Positions 1 to 12,819 of a stretch of 64,000 nt of DNA are shown here, in pieces. The translations under genes were made by a program, and so were the position numbers. Numbering within the stretch: the first letter of the stretch is position 1; the number at the start of each line of letters is the position of its first letter. The stretch lies in contig JABBOT010000009.1 of assembly GCA_016165875.1 (NCBI GenBank), positions 12,776,370 to 12,840,369 on the forward strand. Reading direction: 5' to 3'. Source of the DNA: Acanthopleura granulata (Eukaryota; Mollusca; Polyplacophora; Chitonida; Chitonidae). The notes beneath the pieces are model-generated. The model had not been told where the DNA came from. It made no database searches and saw nothing but the letters and a program-made list of their open reading frames with translations.

Positions 1-851
1 GTCAAAATGTTCTTATCATATGCGGACGTCGGTTTTGTACGTCCTTTAGATTATGATGCATTCCCCATTGTCGTTGCTTTTTGTGAAAACACCCCCCCCC
101 CCCCCCCAAACGGACATTTAACGTGTTTATTTATCTAGGATTTGTCACTTTTGTAACCGCACGGATTGGATGGACGGTGATGTGCCACGTGTTGTGATTG
201 GACAGACGACGATCAGCAGTCGGATATGATAACTTTGCATGAGCAAGTAAACAAAGGGAAGCCACCGTAGTTAAGTTGTTGCTTCTGACTTCCGGGCGTA
301 GGTCACTGTTTCCGGGCTAGTCACACATGCTGGAGAGGGCATGACGGTCGTTGTTTATATACCAAACACAGACGAATATTCATGAATATTCATTCCATGG
401 TGACGTTCAGGTTTTGCGTGGAGGGAAACTCGCTTAGAAAACTGCACCCTGTACCACGTGACTTGAACTGTTGTCTAACCACTGAATTGTAACACTCCAT
501 GTCTCCAGTCTCCAAATTAAACTCTTCAATATATATATACATGAAATCGGTCAAATTTAGGCCACTACTTTTGTAGTGTGGTAGTATCGTTTCAGCCAAA
601 CTTGAGTGTCCAACTGGATTTTTGTTTTCTGACGGAGGAAGCGGGCTTACAAAAAAATCAAAGGAAAGCGTTTATAACATTAGGTTAACACTTTCTAAAA
701 TGCTAGAAATTTAGCACTTTTGGAAATGCTTGAAAATGTTATTTGACACTATCTTTTGTAAAATTATCGTGCACTTTTACACTTTTAAAATGTTGTGCTC
801 GGCAATGTAAATGTTTAAACTCTCAAATAATGTTTAACACTGGAACAATTT

Positions 852-945
852 GGAAACAATCGTCTAATGTTAAATAATATGTTACAACTTGGAAACAATC
901 GTTTAATGTTTAACAGTATGTTACAACTTGGAAACACTCATTACG
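852..945. repeat. 39-bp tandem repeat, about 2.4 copies
   Basis: The word 'ggaaacaatcg' or a close variant starts at 852, 891 and 930, giving an exact 39-bp period. Each unit continues with 'taatgtt...atgttacaactt'. Degenerate relatives ('aatgtttaaca', 'ggaacaattt') extend upstream to about 780, so an older, longer array has probably decayed. Confidence 0.8.
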
Positions 946-3349
946 CGGTGTGAAAACTTCCGAATATTCCAGGTGAAATTTTACAACATATAACACGTTC
1001 TATCGTTTTAACATTTAGAAATTTAACATATGCGTTTCGGTTGAGTGATCAGTTTATTATATGCAAGTAATTACGCATGCTGTCAATCAATCAGAAATCA
1101 ATAAAAAGTTCAAATAATGATGTCATTAATCACTGAAGTCATCCATTAGAAACTTGGGAACTTTGACAATCGTTTTATGAGCCCCAAGGGTGATATATGG
1201 TCCTATTAGCCGAGAAACAGTCTCGAACTCGCGACAGTACAGATGAGAGTACATATGCAGAGAAAATCACCAAAGTTCAGCGACTGGCTTGTTCCGCTTG
1301 AGCAGATACGTAACTGTGAGACCTGTGGTTCTCGACTAGGCCTACAGTATAAATGACTCCCAATTTCGTCCATGGCTGCTTTATTCATTTTTCTTGATTC
1401 TTAGAGTTTGGAGATCATGTAAAGGTGTTTTGAGGTTTGTCTGGAAGCTGTGATGATGACTGACGAGGAAAGTGGAGCATTCAGCACCAACGCTGTATCA
1501 TTTTGGGACGTTTATTTGCCTCTAAAAATGGACATTTGGGGGGTAATATTTAAGTTGTTTACAATAGTTGGAGAACAGACAGGAGGCTTGACAGCTCGAT
1601 CTGCTCTCATTTTGCACTCTAAAAAGGTTTACACCATAGGGATACATCCAGGGTGTGGCAGTGTGGCCACAGGGTGGGGGAGGGAGGAAAGTTCACTATC
1701 TGACCCCCCAGTCTAATAAATTTTCACGAGCTGCATTCAAAGCGCTCGTTTTATGGCAGACGGAGTTGAATGACGGGCCACGCGCACGCACGTGCTACTT
1801 CAAATTCTGTCTATTGTCCGCGATGCATCTATTGTATAAATCTGCAATGAGCGCTCATGGGGAAATGGGCAGAAATGCACTATCCCCTGTGAAGCCGACA
1901 AAGAGGTACAAACTATCTAAAATGGTGCAGTCGATTTTTTAAAGCTTAAAATTCAGCTGAAGGACTTAGTGTCAGTGGGCGGACTTGCTTTTACGGCGGG
2001 TTCATGTAAGTTCAGTGTTAACAGGCCCGCGCATACAAATGACCCGTGGGCTGTGCGTTAAAGCAGCCATGCAAGGGCCCAGTCGACGATAAGTTTTACA
2101 CGAATATATACGAAAAATGTACGTCGCCATGGCAACTAAACCGGGCGTATAACTTTACGACTTCTGTGAAAAGTATGCTCTTATTCGGGTTTTGCTCTAC
2201 AGAGCCGAGATTTATATGTCCTGTTCTTCTTACGTAGCAACAAAAGGTTTAACTTCTAATCTAGACTCCGTGCCTGTCTTCTCTATGTATATGGGATTAA
2301 GATAGGCCTGGCATTTGTTGATGTTAATATAGGATAAGATATAGACGTATGTCGCTGTTAATTTGAGGTGTTTATCGGTGTTCATCTGGGATTAAGATAA
2401 AATTTATATCTTAAACTCACATGCAGTTCCATTGAAAATTTATCGTCACACGACTCCCATGTACATATATATTACTAGCAACATATAGATTTTTATTCTG
2501 TTGGAACTGGTATTAATGATGGTTTCGGTAGTATGTCTTGTTGTTTCGCTGTTTCTGTGGTAGACTTGAGGTATCGGTATACAAATATCGAATGTGATCA
2601 GAGATTTGCTGTCTGTTTATGAACTCCAGTTGTAACATCTCTCCGTTATACTAATCAACCAGATCAAACAACGCACTCGGACATATTTATAGGAGTTATA
2701 CATGCATCTCATGCCCCATTACACTGTAATCTGGTCTTTGAAGTTTTCAACTGATCAACATCAGACAATGGGGTTTAATCGCCTATTAAGCGTATTAAAG
2801 GGCAGCCATTAATTACGAATGGTACACAAGCGACAACTGACTGACGACACAAATGTAGCGCCCTCTGCATGAGGTGACCTTTTGTGTGTGACGATTAAGC
2901 TGTATAATAATACTATAACAAAAAGTCATAAAACGCATCACTGCTAATAATCTGTGCACAGGCCAAGCGCGGACGTGATGATTTTTTTTTAAGTATACAT
3001 GTGTAATAACTGCCCATAATTGCCTGAACTTCAAAAGTCACAGTAAAGTTTAAAACCATTACAGGCATAAGATGATTCACGATTAACGAGGCCTCGGTCG
3101 TGGATAAATCTGAACACTATTCATTTGGATTGAAAATGAGAATGAGGCATTTCTGTTTTTCGTTTCTGTAGTACGTACAAGCAAAGCGAGAAGCTGATAT
3201 AAATTCATGTGCTATAATCGAAAATCTCCTGCGAAATTAATTTTGTGACTTGATGAATTAAGTTGAAAAAGTGATAAATTTTAATCTGGCGTTTTTTGAT
3301 ACCGGTGTTCTGCTGAACAATTAAGCAGAGAGATTTATTTTTATTTAAA

Positions 3350-3585
3350 ATTTATTTATTTATTTGATTGGTGTTTTACGCCACACTCAAGTGTATTTCA
3401 CTTACACGACAGCGGCCAGCATTGTGATGGAGGAAACCGAGGAGGGCCTTTGAGAAATCTGTGACCATCCGCAGCCAGGTTGCTGGCAGACCTACCCATT
3501 TACAACTGCAGGCGAAGCCAGCGTGAGCTGGACTTGCACTCACAGCGATCGCATCAGTGAGAGGCACCTGTGTCATTACGCTGCA
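3350..3585 (-). mobile_element. tRNA-derived SINE, nearly full length
   Basis: Read on the - strand, this runs from a degraded tRNA-like head (about 3585; 'gtgcctctcactgatgcgat') through the body ('ccagcaacctggctgcgg', 'tttcctccatcacaatgctg') to the tail 'ttacacttgagtgtggcg', 'taaaacaccaatcaaataaa' and (AAAT)n at 3350. It aligns along its length with the + strand copies at 8022 and 12585. A SINE has no coding capacity and depends on a LINE partner. The short open frame across it is incidental. Confidence 0.85.
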
Positions 3586-5211
3586 TTTAGATTCATATAG
3601 CAATAGAATGATGGGGAATTTAACAAGACCAGTTCAGAGATCACTTGGCATTGGCTATAATAAGGTTTCAAAGTTAACTACAACTGTTGTTCTATCATAT
3701 CGAATCTTTTCATAGATTTAAACAAAGAAAAAAACATTTAACAATTAATGGGTGTAGTTGCGTAGTATTTTTACCGCGCATGCGTGAATGATTGTTTTCA
3801 TGATTCCATTTCGCGTCATGTTGGTGTTGTGCGTCCTCTGCGCATGTCTAATACGTCCATTGACAATACAGCAAGTGCCCCTCTTGTCCGTTCACAATGT
3901 TCTGTTTTCAAATATACAAAGCCATAACACTGTGGTTCACCATTAATCATAAAATTTATTTCCCATATCACACTTTTGTGCAAGAGTGTTTTATTGCGGT
4001 TGGGCATATACTCATTTTCCAGAGAGGCCTATATATAGAGGGCCAACCTGATGGTCATTCATTAGGACTTAATTACCTTCTGTGCCACTCGCAATCATTA
4101 GCCAGCGATTGAGTTTTGAGAAGAAAGAACATTTGGCGCCAATCAGCCTTGTGACTGTTTGTGTCAACTACTTCATTCTATAAATACCTCATTATAAAAT
4201 AACGAAAAAGACATTAAAACTGCAGAATCAAATGGTTCAACGTGACGTGGTATAAGGTATACATGCCGGTATATAAAACTTTATCAGGAAAGAGTATATA
4301 TTTCTGTTTAAAATTCGAAGATAATTTAATGATGAAGGCTGTATGTAGTTCTCCATACGTTCAGGTCATGTTTTGTTTGTCCCAGTTCCAGTTCCTAGTA
4401 CAACACGCCATGCAGAAATTTATTACCATAGGTTGAACGTTCAATGAATATAATCTGTTGCGTATAAATCTTTCAAAATGGCAGAGCGAAGCATGTAATT
4501 TTCTTTTACTACAAGGTGTAGAAAGCCGCTTTTCAGCCAAAGCGACAGCCTATATTGTCTTTTGCGGGTGAAAAAGTTTCAGATTCCCTATTGTTCCCTT
4601 GGAGTAGATTACAGCCCTTTATTGTGGTTTCTCAAAACTTATACAAATATTTTAATTTATTTTCTTTCTAGAATTTTTAAAAAATTACGTAAAAGGTATT
4701 TTCTGTGTTTTGTTTTGATTAGACTTTTGTGTTGTCTAAAATCTTTTTGTTTATAGTCTGTAATAACGTGCGATGAAAGAAGTTGTATTTAATTGAGCGT
4801 GTGTTGTAAGAAACGAAACGGGAAAGGGTTTTGAGGAATAGCGCAGTGGTAACTGGTGAAATGATACACGAAGGAAAGACCAGGTGGTGGTAGACAAGAA
4901 AGTTACGTTAAAAAAAAATACCAATGTTACATGCAGGAGAGGCATAGATAAGTGTATAAGCTGGAGGTCACGTGTTTCTGTGAAAGACTCGCAAAAATAT
5001 AACAGAGGGAAGCCAGCTGTAGACATAAAAAGTCAACTCCGAAAGCTAATTTAGAGAAGCATCCATTTCCGGACCAATTCGAGAGGGTGTCAAGCCACTT
5101 TGGATAGGCTCGCACCCAAAATTTAACCTGGTACTTCCGGTCAGAAGATTATGAGTCATTCTCCTGAAAACACTTGAAGTTACATACAGAAAATTTTGAA
5201 ACCGTTTTGCC

Positions 5212-5265
5212 TTTTTTTTTTTTTTTTTTTTTTTTTTGCTTTCTGATATGGTGCTGGGGGGGGGG
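5212..5265. repeat. T-run followed by G-run
   Basis: A run of about 26 T (5212-5237) is followed after 'gctttctgatatggtgct' by about nine G (5257-5265). The T run could be the reversed poly(A) end of an unrecognised retroposed sequence. No body could be assigned. Confidence 0.6.
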
Positions 5266-7717
5266 ATGGGTATAAAGGACCACAAGTATTACTGACGCGA
5301 CATGAAACAAAGAGGGATTATGGCAACCGCTCTTGCTTGCTGAACATCTGTCAGTTGAAGGCATACGCACAGAGAACGCAGTAAATTGGACGCATCTGTC
5401 AAGTGTTCTTTCGTTTTACTATATTTTGTTTACCATGGTATACACACATAGTTATATATCTGGTGTTGAAGTTAATAGAGACAACGTGGGCCGTTGTCAT
5501 AACGTGTTGCGGGTGTGAGATAAACTTTGAGAAAGTCACAGAAAAGAAAGAGAACCTCTGTTGTCGATGTCTGTTGTTTGTTTGAAACAGCTGTATAAAC
5601 CAGTAGAGCATTGTCTATGGGAGAATAGTTATTGTTACATTTTAAGGAATTAGGTTTAATGAATAAAAAAGTTTAGCCAAAAAAAAAAACAAAAAAAAAC
5701 GATAACAAAAATAAACTGGCTGACAAAACAATACAAAACAAAAATAATAACATATTCCACATTTCCGCTTTACTTTGTTCACGGTTCCATTAGACCAATC
5801 GTCTGTCAATGTTCTTGTAATGTGTTATATACAGGTTGGAGTATGGCCAGTGGCTAGAGTCATTAGCTTTGCCTGAAATGTTTTCAGTCTGCACGAGTCG
5901 GTAAAACGCTTTTTTCGATGACAAATCATGTCAATCTCTGGATCAAAATATATAAAGACATATATACAGTTTCAGTCCTCTGTTTTTAGCCTGCATCATC
6001 TTGTAAAGTGAGCTTAGATGACTGTGAATAATTCGATCTTGACCTATGAGATATACAGTTTCAGTTCTCCTTTCAATTATTGTTCAGAAAGAATTAAGTT
6101 CCTCAGTTAAAAATGCTCCATGCTTTGTCCACATTTCCGGCACACATGCATTTAGCGCACTACATCCATATTATCAACAGTATAAGCATTATCATTACGT
6201 GGGATTTATACACCTTCTGGCGCTAAAAACTGGTGGAGACCACTCGGGCTGTCGAACTAGCCACAGCTATACCATCTAACCTATCACACTGCAGTAGCCA
6301 TACATTCCTACTGCTATGTTTCCGACTGATAGGACCCCCTGGGGATTACATACTGAGCTACTAATTCTAATACTGCACGTCCTACGGAGAGATAGCATCA
6401 TGCACCACAATTAATACTGTGCGTATAGGTAATGGCGCTATATGTAGAATAGTGTAATAGTGGTAAGTGGAAGTAATGAATGCAGTTTTTTGGAAATTTT
6501 GAATAGAGACGATGATTCTGATTGACAGTTTGAATCACTTCCAAGGCACCGCTTCTGGAATTGATGCCACATGAATATAGAGCCTCGGTTTCATCAAGTG
6601 TGCCGAAAAGTTATGATTTCATTGCCTCTTCCCGGGATGACGGGTGCATGATGATGTAAACTTTCTCACCGGAAGTGCGGTCTTTTTCTGATAACGACAT
6701 CGAGGCTTAAACGTACAGACACGTGGAACTTGATGACGTTACTCCAGAATGACTCATAGCCTTGATCTGTTACGCTATACAGCAGCCAAAGCTCAAGTTA
6801 ACTTTGTGTAAGGCAAGGAGAAGTCTTGTGATCAGCAAGTGGTAAATCAGAACCCAGATCTCGAGCGTTAACTCGATCTCTGGCACGATTCTAAGCTGAG
6901 GGCACACAATAAACTCCGTGCAACGTTTTGGTCCTTAATTGCTGGCCGATAATCATATGCACCTTGTGAAAGATACGAAGTCCTGTTGGCATTGGCTTAC
7001 ACTAATTTGTCTGCTTCGGATGCATCACGGGAAGTTGTAGACTGATGTATACATTTTACCATGCAAATGCAATTTGTTCCCATTCGTTGGGAAGTTGAAA
7101 TGGCGTATGGTGTTATTGATTTTGGATTATTTGTTAGCTTTGTGTTGTATTATTAACATTATGCTATACCTATGGAGGGAGTGAAGAAAAAGATAATATA
7201 TAACTATCATGTGATAACTATCGTATCACACATCTCGAGAGATAAATTGAATTTGTATAAAAACGGCCTACAACTTTGAACATTATGAATTTACTACCAT
7301 TCTTGGTAAGCGATATCAAACAAAACATGCCCTTCAGAGGACCACAGACGCTTTTGGGCATCATCAGTAATGCTTGGCGCGAATATGGGTGGCATGGATA
7401 GGTTCCTATTGGTCAAAGATGCAAGCCCCGAGGCAAGATAGCCATTGTCCAGTCAGGACACGCTCCCATGGCCTTTCATTGTCCACACTTTCCCCGGAGA
7501 TACTGACCAGATGGCCCTTCCCACAAAGTGAGATTGGCAATCTGCCCGTCCATTCAATACACGCTGGACACTGAACCTTTGTTGTATGTTATACCGGGAA
7601 TATTCATGTAGGCTAACCTTTGTAACCTATTATAAATTTAGGGACATGGTTATTATAGATTTCCATAAGAGTTACTCACAATAATGTGTTGTGACGTGTA
7701 AAGTAATCAAACTTTTT

Positions 7718-7744
7718 TGATTGATTGATTGATTGATTGATTGA
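7718..7744. repeat. (GATT)n microsatellite
   Basis: About seven uninterrupted GATT units, followed by looser 'tgatttattgattcattg' sequence. A second short-period run of 'tatttact' type lies at 7985-8010, next to the SINE that starts at 8022. Confidence 0.9.
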
Positions 7745-8021
7745 GACGGTGAAACATTGTCTGATTTATTGATTCATTGCTTGATTTATCCTCTTTTTGA
7801 GTGTGTAGAGAACGCTCGGTGAGCTTTCTATTGGTCTTTCTACAAATAAAAATTAGTATCAGAGCTAGGGTTTACACGAAAGCCACAAGGAAACGAAAGT
7901 TCAGTAAAACATATGTAGGACTGGTCGTGTATGGAGGTCCGAAAATAAGTTATGACTTGGTTGATTTATTTATTTTTTAATTAGTTTATTTATTTACTTA
8001 TTTACTTATTCGGTGGAGGCC

Positions 8022-8256
8022 TCCGTGGCAGAGGCGGATAGCGCGCTAGTACAGAGTAATGACCCAGGTGCCTCACACCGATGCGATCGGGTTCAAGCCC
8101 ACCTCATGCTGGCTTCCTCTACGGTCGTGCGTGGAAAGGCCCGCCAGCAACCTGCGGATTGGCATAGGGCTTTGCCCGGTTTCCTCTCACTATAATCTGT
8201 TTTATAAGTGAAATATTCTAGAGAAACGATCAATCAAATCATTCAAATAAATGAAT
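8022..8256 (+). mobile_element. tRNA-derived SINE, full length
   Basis: The head 'ggcctccgtggcagaggcgg' resembles a pol III A box, and 'gatcgggttcaagccc' about 55 bp later resembles a B box, so an internal pol III promoter is still visible. The body includes 'ctggcttcctctacggtcgt', 'ggcccgccagcaacctgcgg' and 'ggctttgcccggtttcctct'. The 3' domain has 'ttataagtgaaatattct' and ends in a degraded 'atcaatcaaatcattcaaat' tail. It aligns with the copies at 12585 and, inverted, at 3350. Confidence 0.88.
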
Positions 8257-8490
8257 GTGATCGGTGATAAACGTCGTACTCAAGAAACTTTCACTGTCCT
8301 TATAATATTTATTTCCACTCATTTGTTTCAGTGGATAAGGTATTTAAGTAATTTCTTTATACAGTATAATTGATATCCATAGATCAGTCTCGTGTACAGA
8401 AATTAAACGTCTTATTCATTTACAGTTTACCCCCTGCCTTGTAATTCGCCACTCTTGAAAGGCAATATGTACCATACAGGAAACACACTC

Positions 8491-8705
8491 TATACTGTTG
8501 TAGAAAGTATAAGACTGGTTCTTTCATTTCATTGTTAACGTTATTAGCCTTGTGTTAGTTTTGGCACACAAATGGAGTCGGATATGCCTATTCTCCAGTC
8601 TGTACTGGTGTAGAAAGTATAAGATCAGTTCTTTAATTTCATTGTTTACGTTATCAGCCTTGTGTTAGTTATATCAGATAAAGCCTGATGTGCCTATTCT
8701 CCAGG
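8491..8705. repeat. 110-bp tandem duplication, two copies
   Basis: Copy 1 (from 8491) and copy 2 (from 8601) share 'gtagaaagtataaga', 'tttcattgtt.acgttat.ag', 'ccttgtgttagtt' and 'gcctattctccag' in the same order and spacing. The copies differ at scattered bases and most in the middle ('ttggcacacaaatggagtcg' against 'atatcagataaagcctg'). This is a simple local duplication with no coding content. Confidence 0.88.
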
Positions 8706-9185
8706 CTTTAGTCGGAACACATACCTGCTGGAATTAAAACTAAGCCTTTGGAATTTCCGGTAGTCACCTCTTCTTGAAAGGAACCATTTTTATGATCGCA
8801 GTTTCCCCTGCAAAGGAGTGTCTGGTGGTTTGTCTATCCCCGAGTCACGTGGTCAAAAAAGTGGCAGAAGCTCACGGATCATGACCTTTCCAGACAATCA
8901 AAGAAGGAGACTGTTGTGACATCCGCGCGTTTATGGCAGACAACAATAGAATTTCCGGACAAACGCGGAGTGGCAAAAACAATTAGTTAGAAATTTAAAA
9001 AATGCACCACTCATAAAGCAATACGAAAGTAATAGCTTTCTTTATTGACACCTTAGCTACAATTATTATGGTAATATTTGATACTTCCATTAAGACTTCA
9101 TTTAGCAGTCACCAAGATTAGAGTAGGCGTAAGTTAAGAAATGCTGAGAACAATTTCACGATAAATTTATTTAGCTTTCAACTGC

Positions 9186-9265
9186 ACGGGATGGCCTGCA
9201 TCGCCGAGGGTTAGCGCCCCTGTGCGGCGATATCACCCCGTGCCTCTCACTAATGCACTCACTGA
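9186..9265 (+). mobile_element. tRNA-like SINE head fragment
   Basis: 'gcatcgccgagggttagcgc', 'ccccgtgcctctcactaatg' and the surrounding bases match the head of the SINE family at 8022 and 12585 (compare 'ccgtggccgagg' and 'caggtgcctctcaccaatgc'). No 3' domain or tail follows, so it is a truncated or recombined copy. Confidence 0.55.
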
Positions 9266-11675
9266 CACCTTACGCATAGTAACATTGTAATTGGCACACC
9301 TCTTCGATGTCTATCGGAATAAAAAACATGACGACAGATGGTGCGTGGTATTTGGGCTAAACACTCAGAGTGGCTTAAGATAATAAATGTGTACACTTAT
9401 GAGAGAACGCCTCCGTTACTTAACTCAAAATGACCCATTCGTCATGCACCCAATATTTCAGTTTTGAAACTTCAGAACATCACTCAAAAGTTACATAATA
9501 CATTTTTATTCGAACAAATTACATTATATATGGTCTCAATGAACCAGACTTTTGCGTTTTGAATTTTTATTTAATTGTTCCCTTAAATTCATTCACAAAG
9601 TGCAAAGACCCCCGTTTGCATGTTGGAAAATTTTGTGACATTTGATGTCCTGACTTGAAAATGTCTAAACAATTATACTGTTTACAATTATTAATTACGT
9701 CTGGTGATGACATCATATGATAAGCAAACTTAAATCGATTGGCCCGCATTTGAGACTGTTTTCTGTTTTCAGATATGAAATGCCAGCATAAATCCACCAT
9801 TATTCCGTTCACAAGGCATTGTGTAAATAAAAATTGCTATTGTTTTTATATGTCGTTCTCGTATTTCCCGTCAGGGTATTTCTATACTCGTGGAGATAAA
9901 AGTGACACGTGTTGGTAAGTCATCTTTGTACATATACCATCTGGTTATAGCATAGAACTGAAAGTACAAATGTCCACCAGTAAAATAATATGATCATAGT
10001 TATATTCCCAAAGACAACACTTTATGTTTTAATATTGAAATGACCATATTTATATTGTACTCAATATCCTGCTGCAAAGCAAGAAAAGCCATAAAGGCAA
10101 CTCATTTACCTTCTTGTCGGGACCGTTCATATTAACATAGATGAAAGACTGGATGTCCCAATAAGCGCAAGAAGGCTGATGGACGGATTGTCTCTACTTG
10201 AAAGTTGCCACGGAGTGTCGTTTAATTTAACGGCGTGATCTGTGATTTGGATACTTCGCTAACTATTTTCATCCGCGTATATCCATGTCGCGCACTCATC
10301 TTGCTAGATGCTAATGACACCTTCCGCACCTGAGCATGTCAACGTTTCCCGGCATCTTGGCGCCTGACCGTTCATCGCTTTGAATGATTAGCGATCCGGC
10401 CGAAATGGACACGGTACCTTGTCAAACGAAATACCTTTGGGCTTACGCTTTTAATTCTGCATTCACCTATAGATATTCGACGATGAATCGTCTTACTCAT
10501 GCTTTCATGAATTATTGACCAGACCCCACCACGGCCAGGGCTTTGTTTAACCGTTATTGTCGAGGCGCTGTGCACCATGCGCTGAATCATGCATCCACGA
10601 ACCGGCCTATTGCCTATAACCTTCAGTCAAACTCGATAAGTTCACCATGCAAGGCACTACAGCGTTGTTTCGTTGACCATGAAAGTGGTATTTAAAGTAT
10701 GCAATTTCCAAGTCAGAGGATTCTCCTTCCTGTAGCTCTATGTCAAATATGCCTCAAACTGTATCAATACAACATGTAAGGGTATACAAATATATTAAAA
10801 CAGCCGTCAATGGAGAACATATACTGAAATATTTATTACGAGGGCTTATCAGAAAATCTGATTCAGAAACGGTGAACGTCGATGTGGCAGTTCCAGGCTT
10901 CCATACATGCATGACTCATGCAAACTGCTTGATGTGTATGAGCTGCCACTATCTACTCTCTCGACCGTAATGCCGTGGGATATAAACAGTTCCAGTTCAA
11001 AAGCCTGACGGTTGCTTAAAACTCTGTTAAAAGTTGTCATACTTACATGGTAATATATATAGTGTGATCCTTAACTGAAACATAGCCGCACAGACCACCA
11101 TAATTCTTCTCTTTTCGGTACATTTGGTCAACCATTTTAGCCAATATTTTCAGTTCTTTTTTCCCCATATAGCTAGTACATCTAATAAACCACATGGCCA
11201 AATCTTTAATATTTCGATAAAACTAGAAAAGTTTTGAATTACGTGCATTTTGCTTATTAACGCTGGATGGTTTGGCTGCAGCCTTACGTCGGAAAAGGAC
11301 TTTGTCATTTTTTTCTGGTAAGGTGCGGTCGTCTCTTCACTCATCATGTCATCTCCTTCCAGTTGCTTCAAGCTATAAATCTGGTCACTTGCATATAAAT
11401 GAAACATTCCTGGATATCGAGTAAAACATCAATGCAATAAATAATTAAATAAATAAATAATTAAATATTAAATGGATAACTGAATGAATGCTAATAAGCC
11501 TACTCACTTAACTCACAGAATCACCATCTCACTGAAAAAGACCTCACTTCACAGCGCTTCCTATTGGATCAATCGGTTTTAATGTGCACAGTAAAACCCC
11601 AAATTTATGATAGTTCCCCTGGTGTAGATTTCCTAACTTGAAAACAGTGCTGTATTTTTTTCCTTATGAATGAAA

Positions 11676-11677
<2 letters not shown>

Positions 11678-11705
<28 letters not shown>
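11678..11705. repeat. (AT)n microsatellite
   Basis: A short alternating TA run, 'tatgtatatatatatata' and onward, with one G interruption near its start. Confidence 0.85.
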
Positions 11706-11706
<1 letters not shown>

Positions 11707-12584
11707 GAAGATGCATATATGTTCAACAAGGAGGATGAATTCATTATCCGCTGCATGAAATCCTGGTGTCGCATGAACAAAACCGAAAGCATCGCGTCAC
11801 CTGACTAACTCCCTGTCACTCGCACCTGCGTGCATGGAGGACTGCCTGGTGTCAAGTGCAATGATTTTGCTGATAACTACAAAGGTATACAAAGGTCTCA
11901 CTATACTTATCCGAACCCGTTAGTGTTCGAAGTTGCAATGATCCGTGTATAACTTGTTAACAGAAAATCAGCTCGGGTGCGAATCCGGATTCGCGCGTGT
12001 GTGTCTTCAAGTCTCATTTCCGGACAACCAATCATAGAGTCCCTTTGATAATGACTCCATGTTATAATCTGTGCATATATGTTCTGGGTATAGACAACAT
12101 TTCGTTGCCTGTCAGCTTGTATAGTGTCACTTCCTACTACAAAGGAAGATTTACTCATATGTGTTTGGATCCTGTTACAGAAATCACGCCCGCATTACGT
12201 CACCTTTAGTCACTTATTATTTCTGAAAAATTTAGTGACTTATGCTTGTCCTCCATGAAACAGGGCATTCATGATTTAACCATGCATTTACTTTTACTTT
12301 AACAATGGTTGGATCTTAAAACGTTCATATCAACCTATACATTTTCAAGTAAAGTAAAGTCTGACTGTGGAATGTGATTATTTTAAGGGTGGTATAAATT
12401 CTAGCATGTCACATATATGGCTACAAGTTAAAGGCTAAGTTTGTACTCAGCTTAGAACAAGATTAACACACCATATGGATTTAAACCTCACGTCCGGCAT
12501 TCGCATGCCACTCGTAAACCATGAAGATGCGTTCATATTCATTAAGCGCAAGATCCATTTCCAAAACAACCAACAACACCTAAG

Positions 12585-12819
12585 AGCCTCCGTGGCCGAG
12601 GAGATTACCAAGCCAAAACGGCGCTATGACCCAGGTGCCTCTCACCAATGCGGTCGCAGTGAGTTCAAGTCAAGCTCAGACTGGTTTTTCTCTCTGGTCG
12701 TACGTGGGAAGGACCGCCAGCAACTTGCGGATGGTCGTGGGTTTCAAGCGGGCTCTGCCCGATTTCCTCCCACCATTGAGTACGGCGTAAAACACCAATC
12801 AACAAATAAATAAATAAAT
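12585..12819 (+). mobile_element. tRNA-derived SINE, full length
   Basis: This is the best preserved complete copy. Its head is 'gcctccgtggccgaggagat' with a B-box-like 'gtgagttcaagtcaagctca'. The body has 'tggtcgtacgtgggaaggac', 'cgccagcaacttgcggatgg' and 'gggctctgcccgatttcctc'. The tail is 'gagtacggcgtaaaacacca' followed by 'atcaacaaataaataaataa'. It lacks the 'ataagtgaaatattct' segment present in other copies, so there is an internal deletion after 'cccaccatt'. Confidence 0.9.

Larger units (their letters stand above)
1..8000. other. Non-coding AT-rich stretch with simple repeats
   Basis: No gene is recognised here. Open frames are short (under 100 codons), overlap on both strands and read like random AT-rich translation. 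Visible structure: a C run at 92-107, a degenerate 'ggaaacaat...' repeat from about 660 to 945, a reverse-oriented SINE at 3350-3585, a T run followed by a G run at 5212-5265, an A-rich stretch at 5680-5750 that could be a decayed retroelement tail, and a (GATT)n run at 7718-7744. Several 'taggcctat'-like words recur but form no clear element. Confidence 0.6.
8706..12584. other. Non-coding stretch
   Basis: Apart from the SINE head at 9186-9265 and simple repeats, nothing is recognised. An (AT)n run lies at about 11678-11705 and 'aaataaataaataattaaat' type runs at 11437-11470. Open frames reach at most 85 codons on either strand and show no domain signature. Confidence 0.55.

Noticed and set aside
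8013..8195. 60-codon frame
   Set aside because: It lies almost entirely inside the SINE at 8022-8256.
12475..12813. 112-codon + strand frame
   Set aside because: Most of it runs through a full-length SINE (12585-12819) and is translated repeat.
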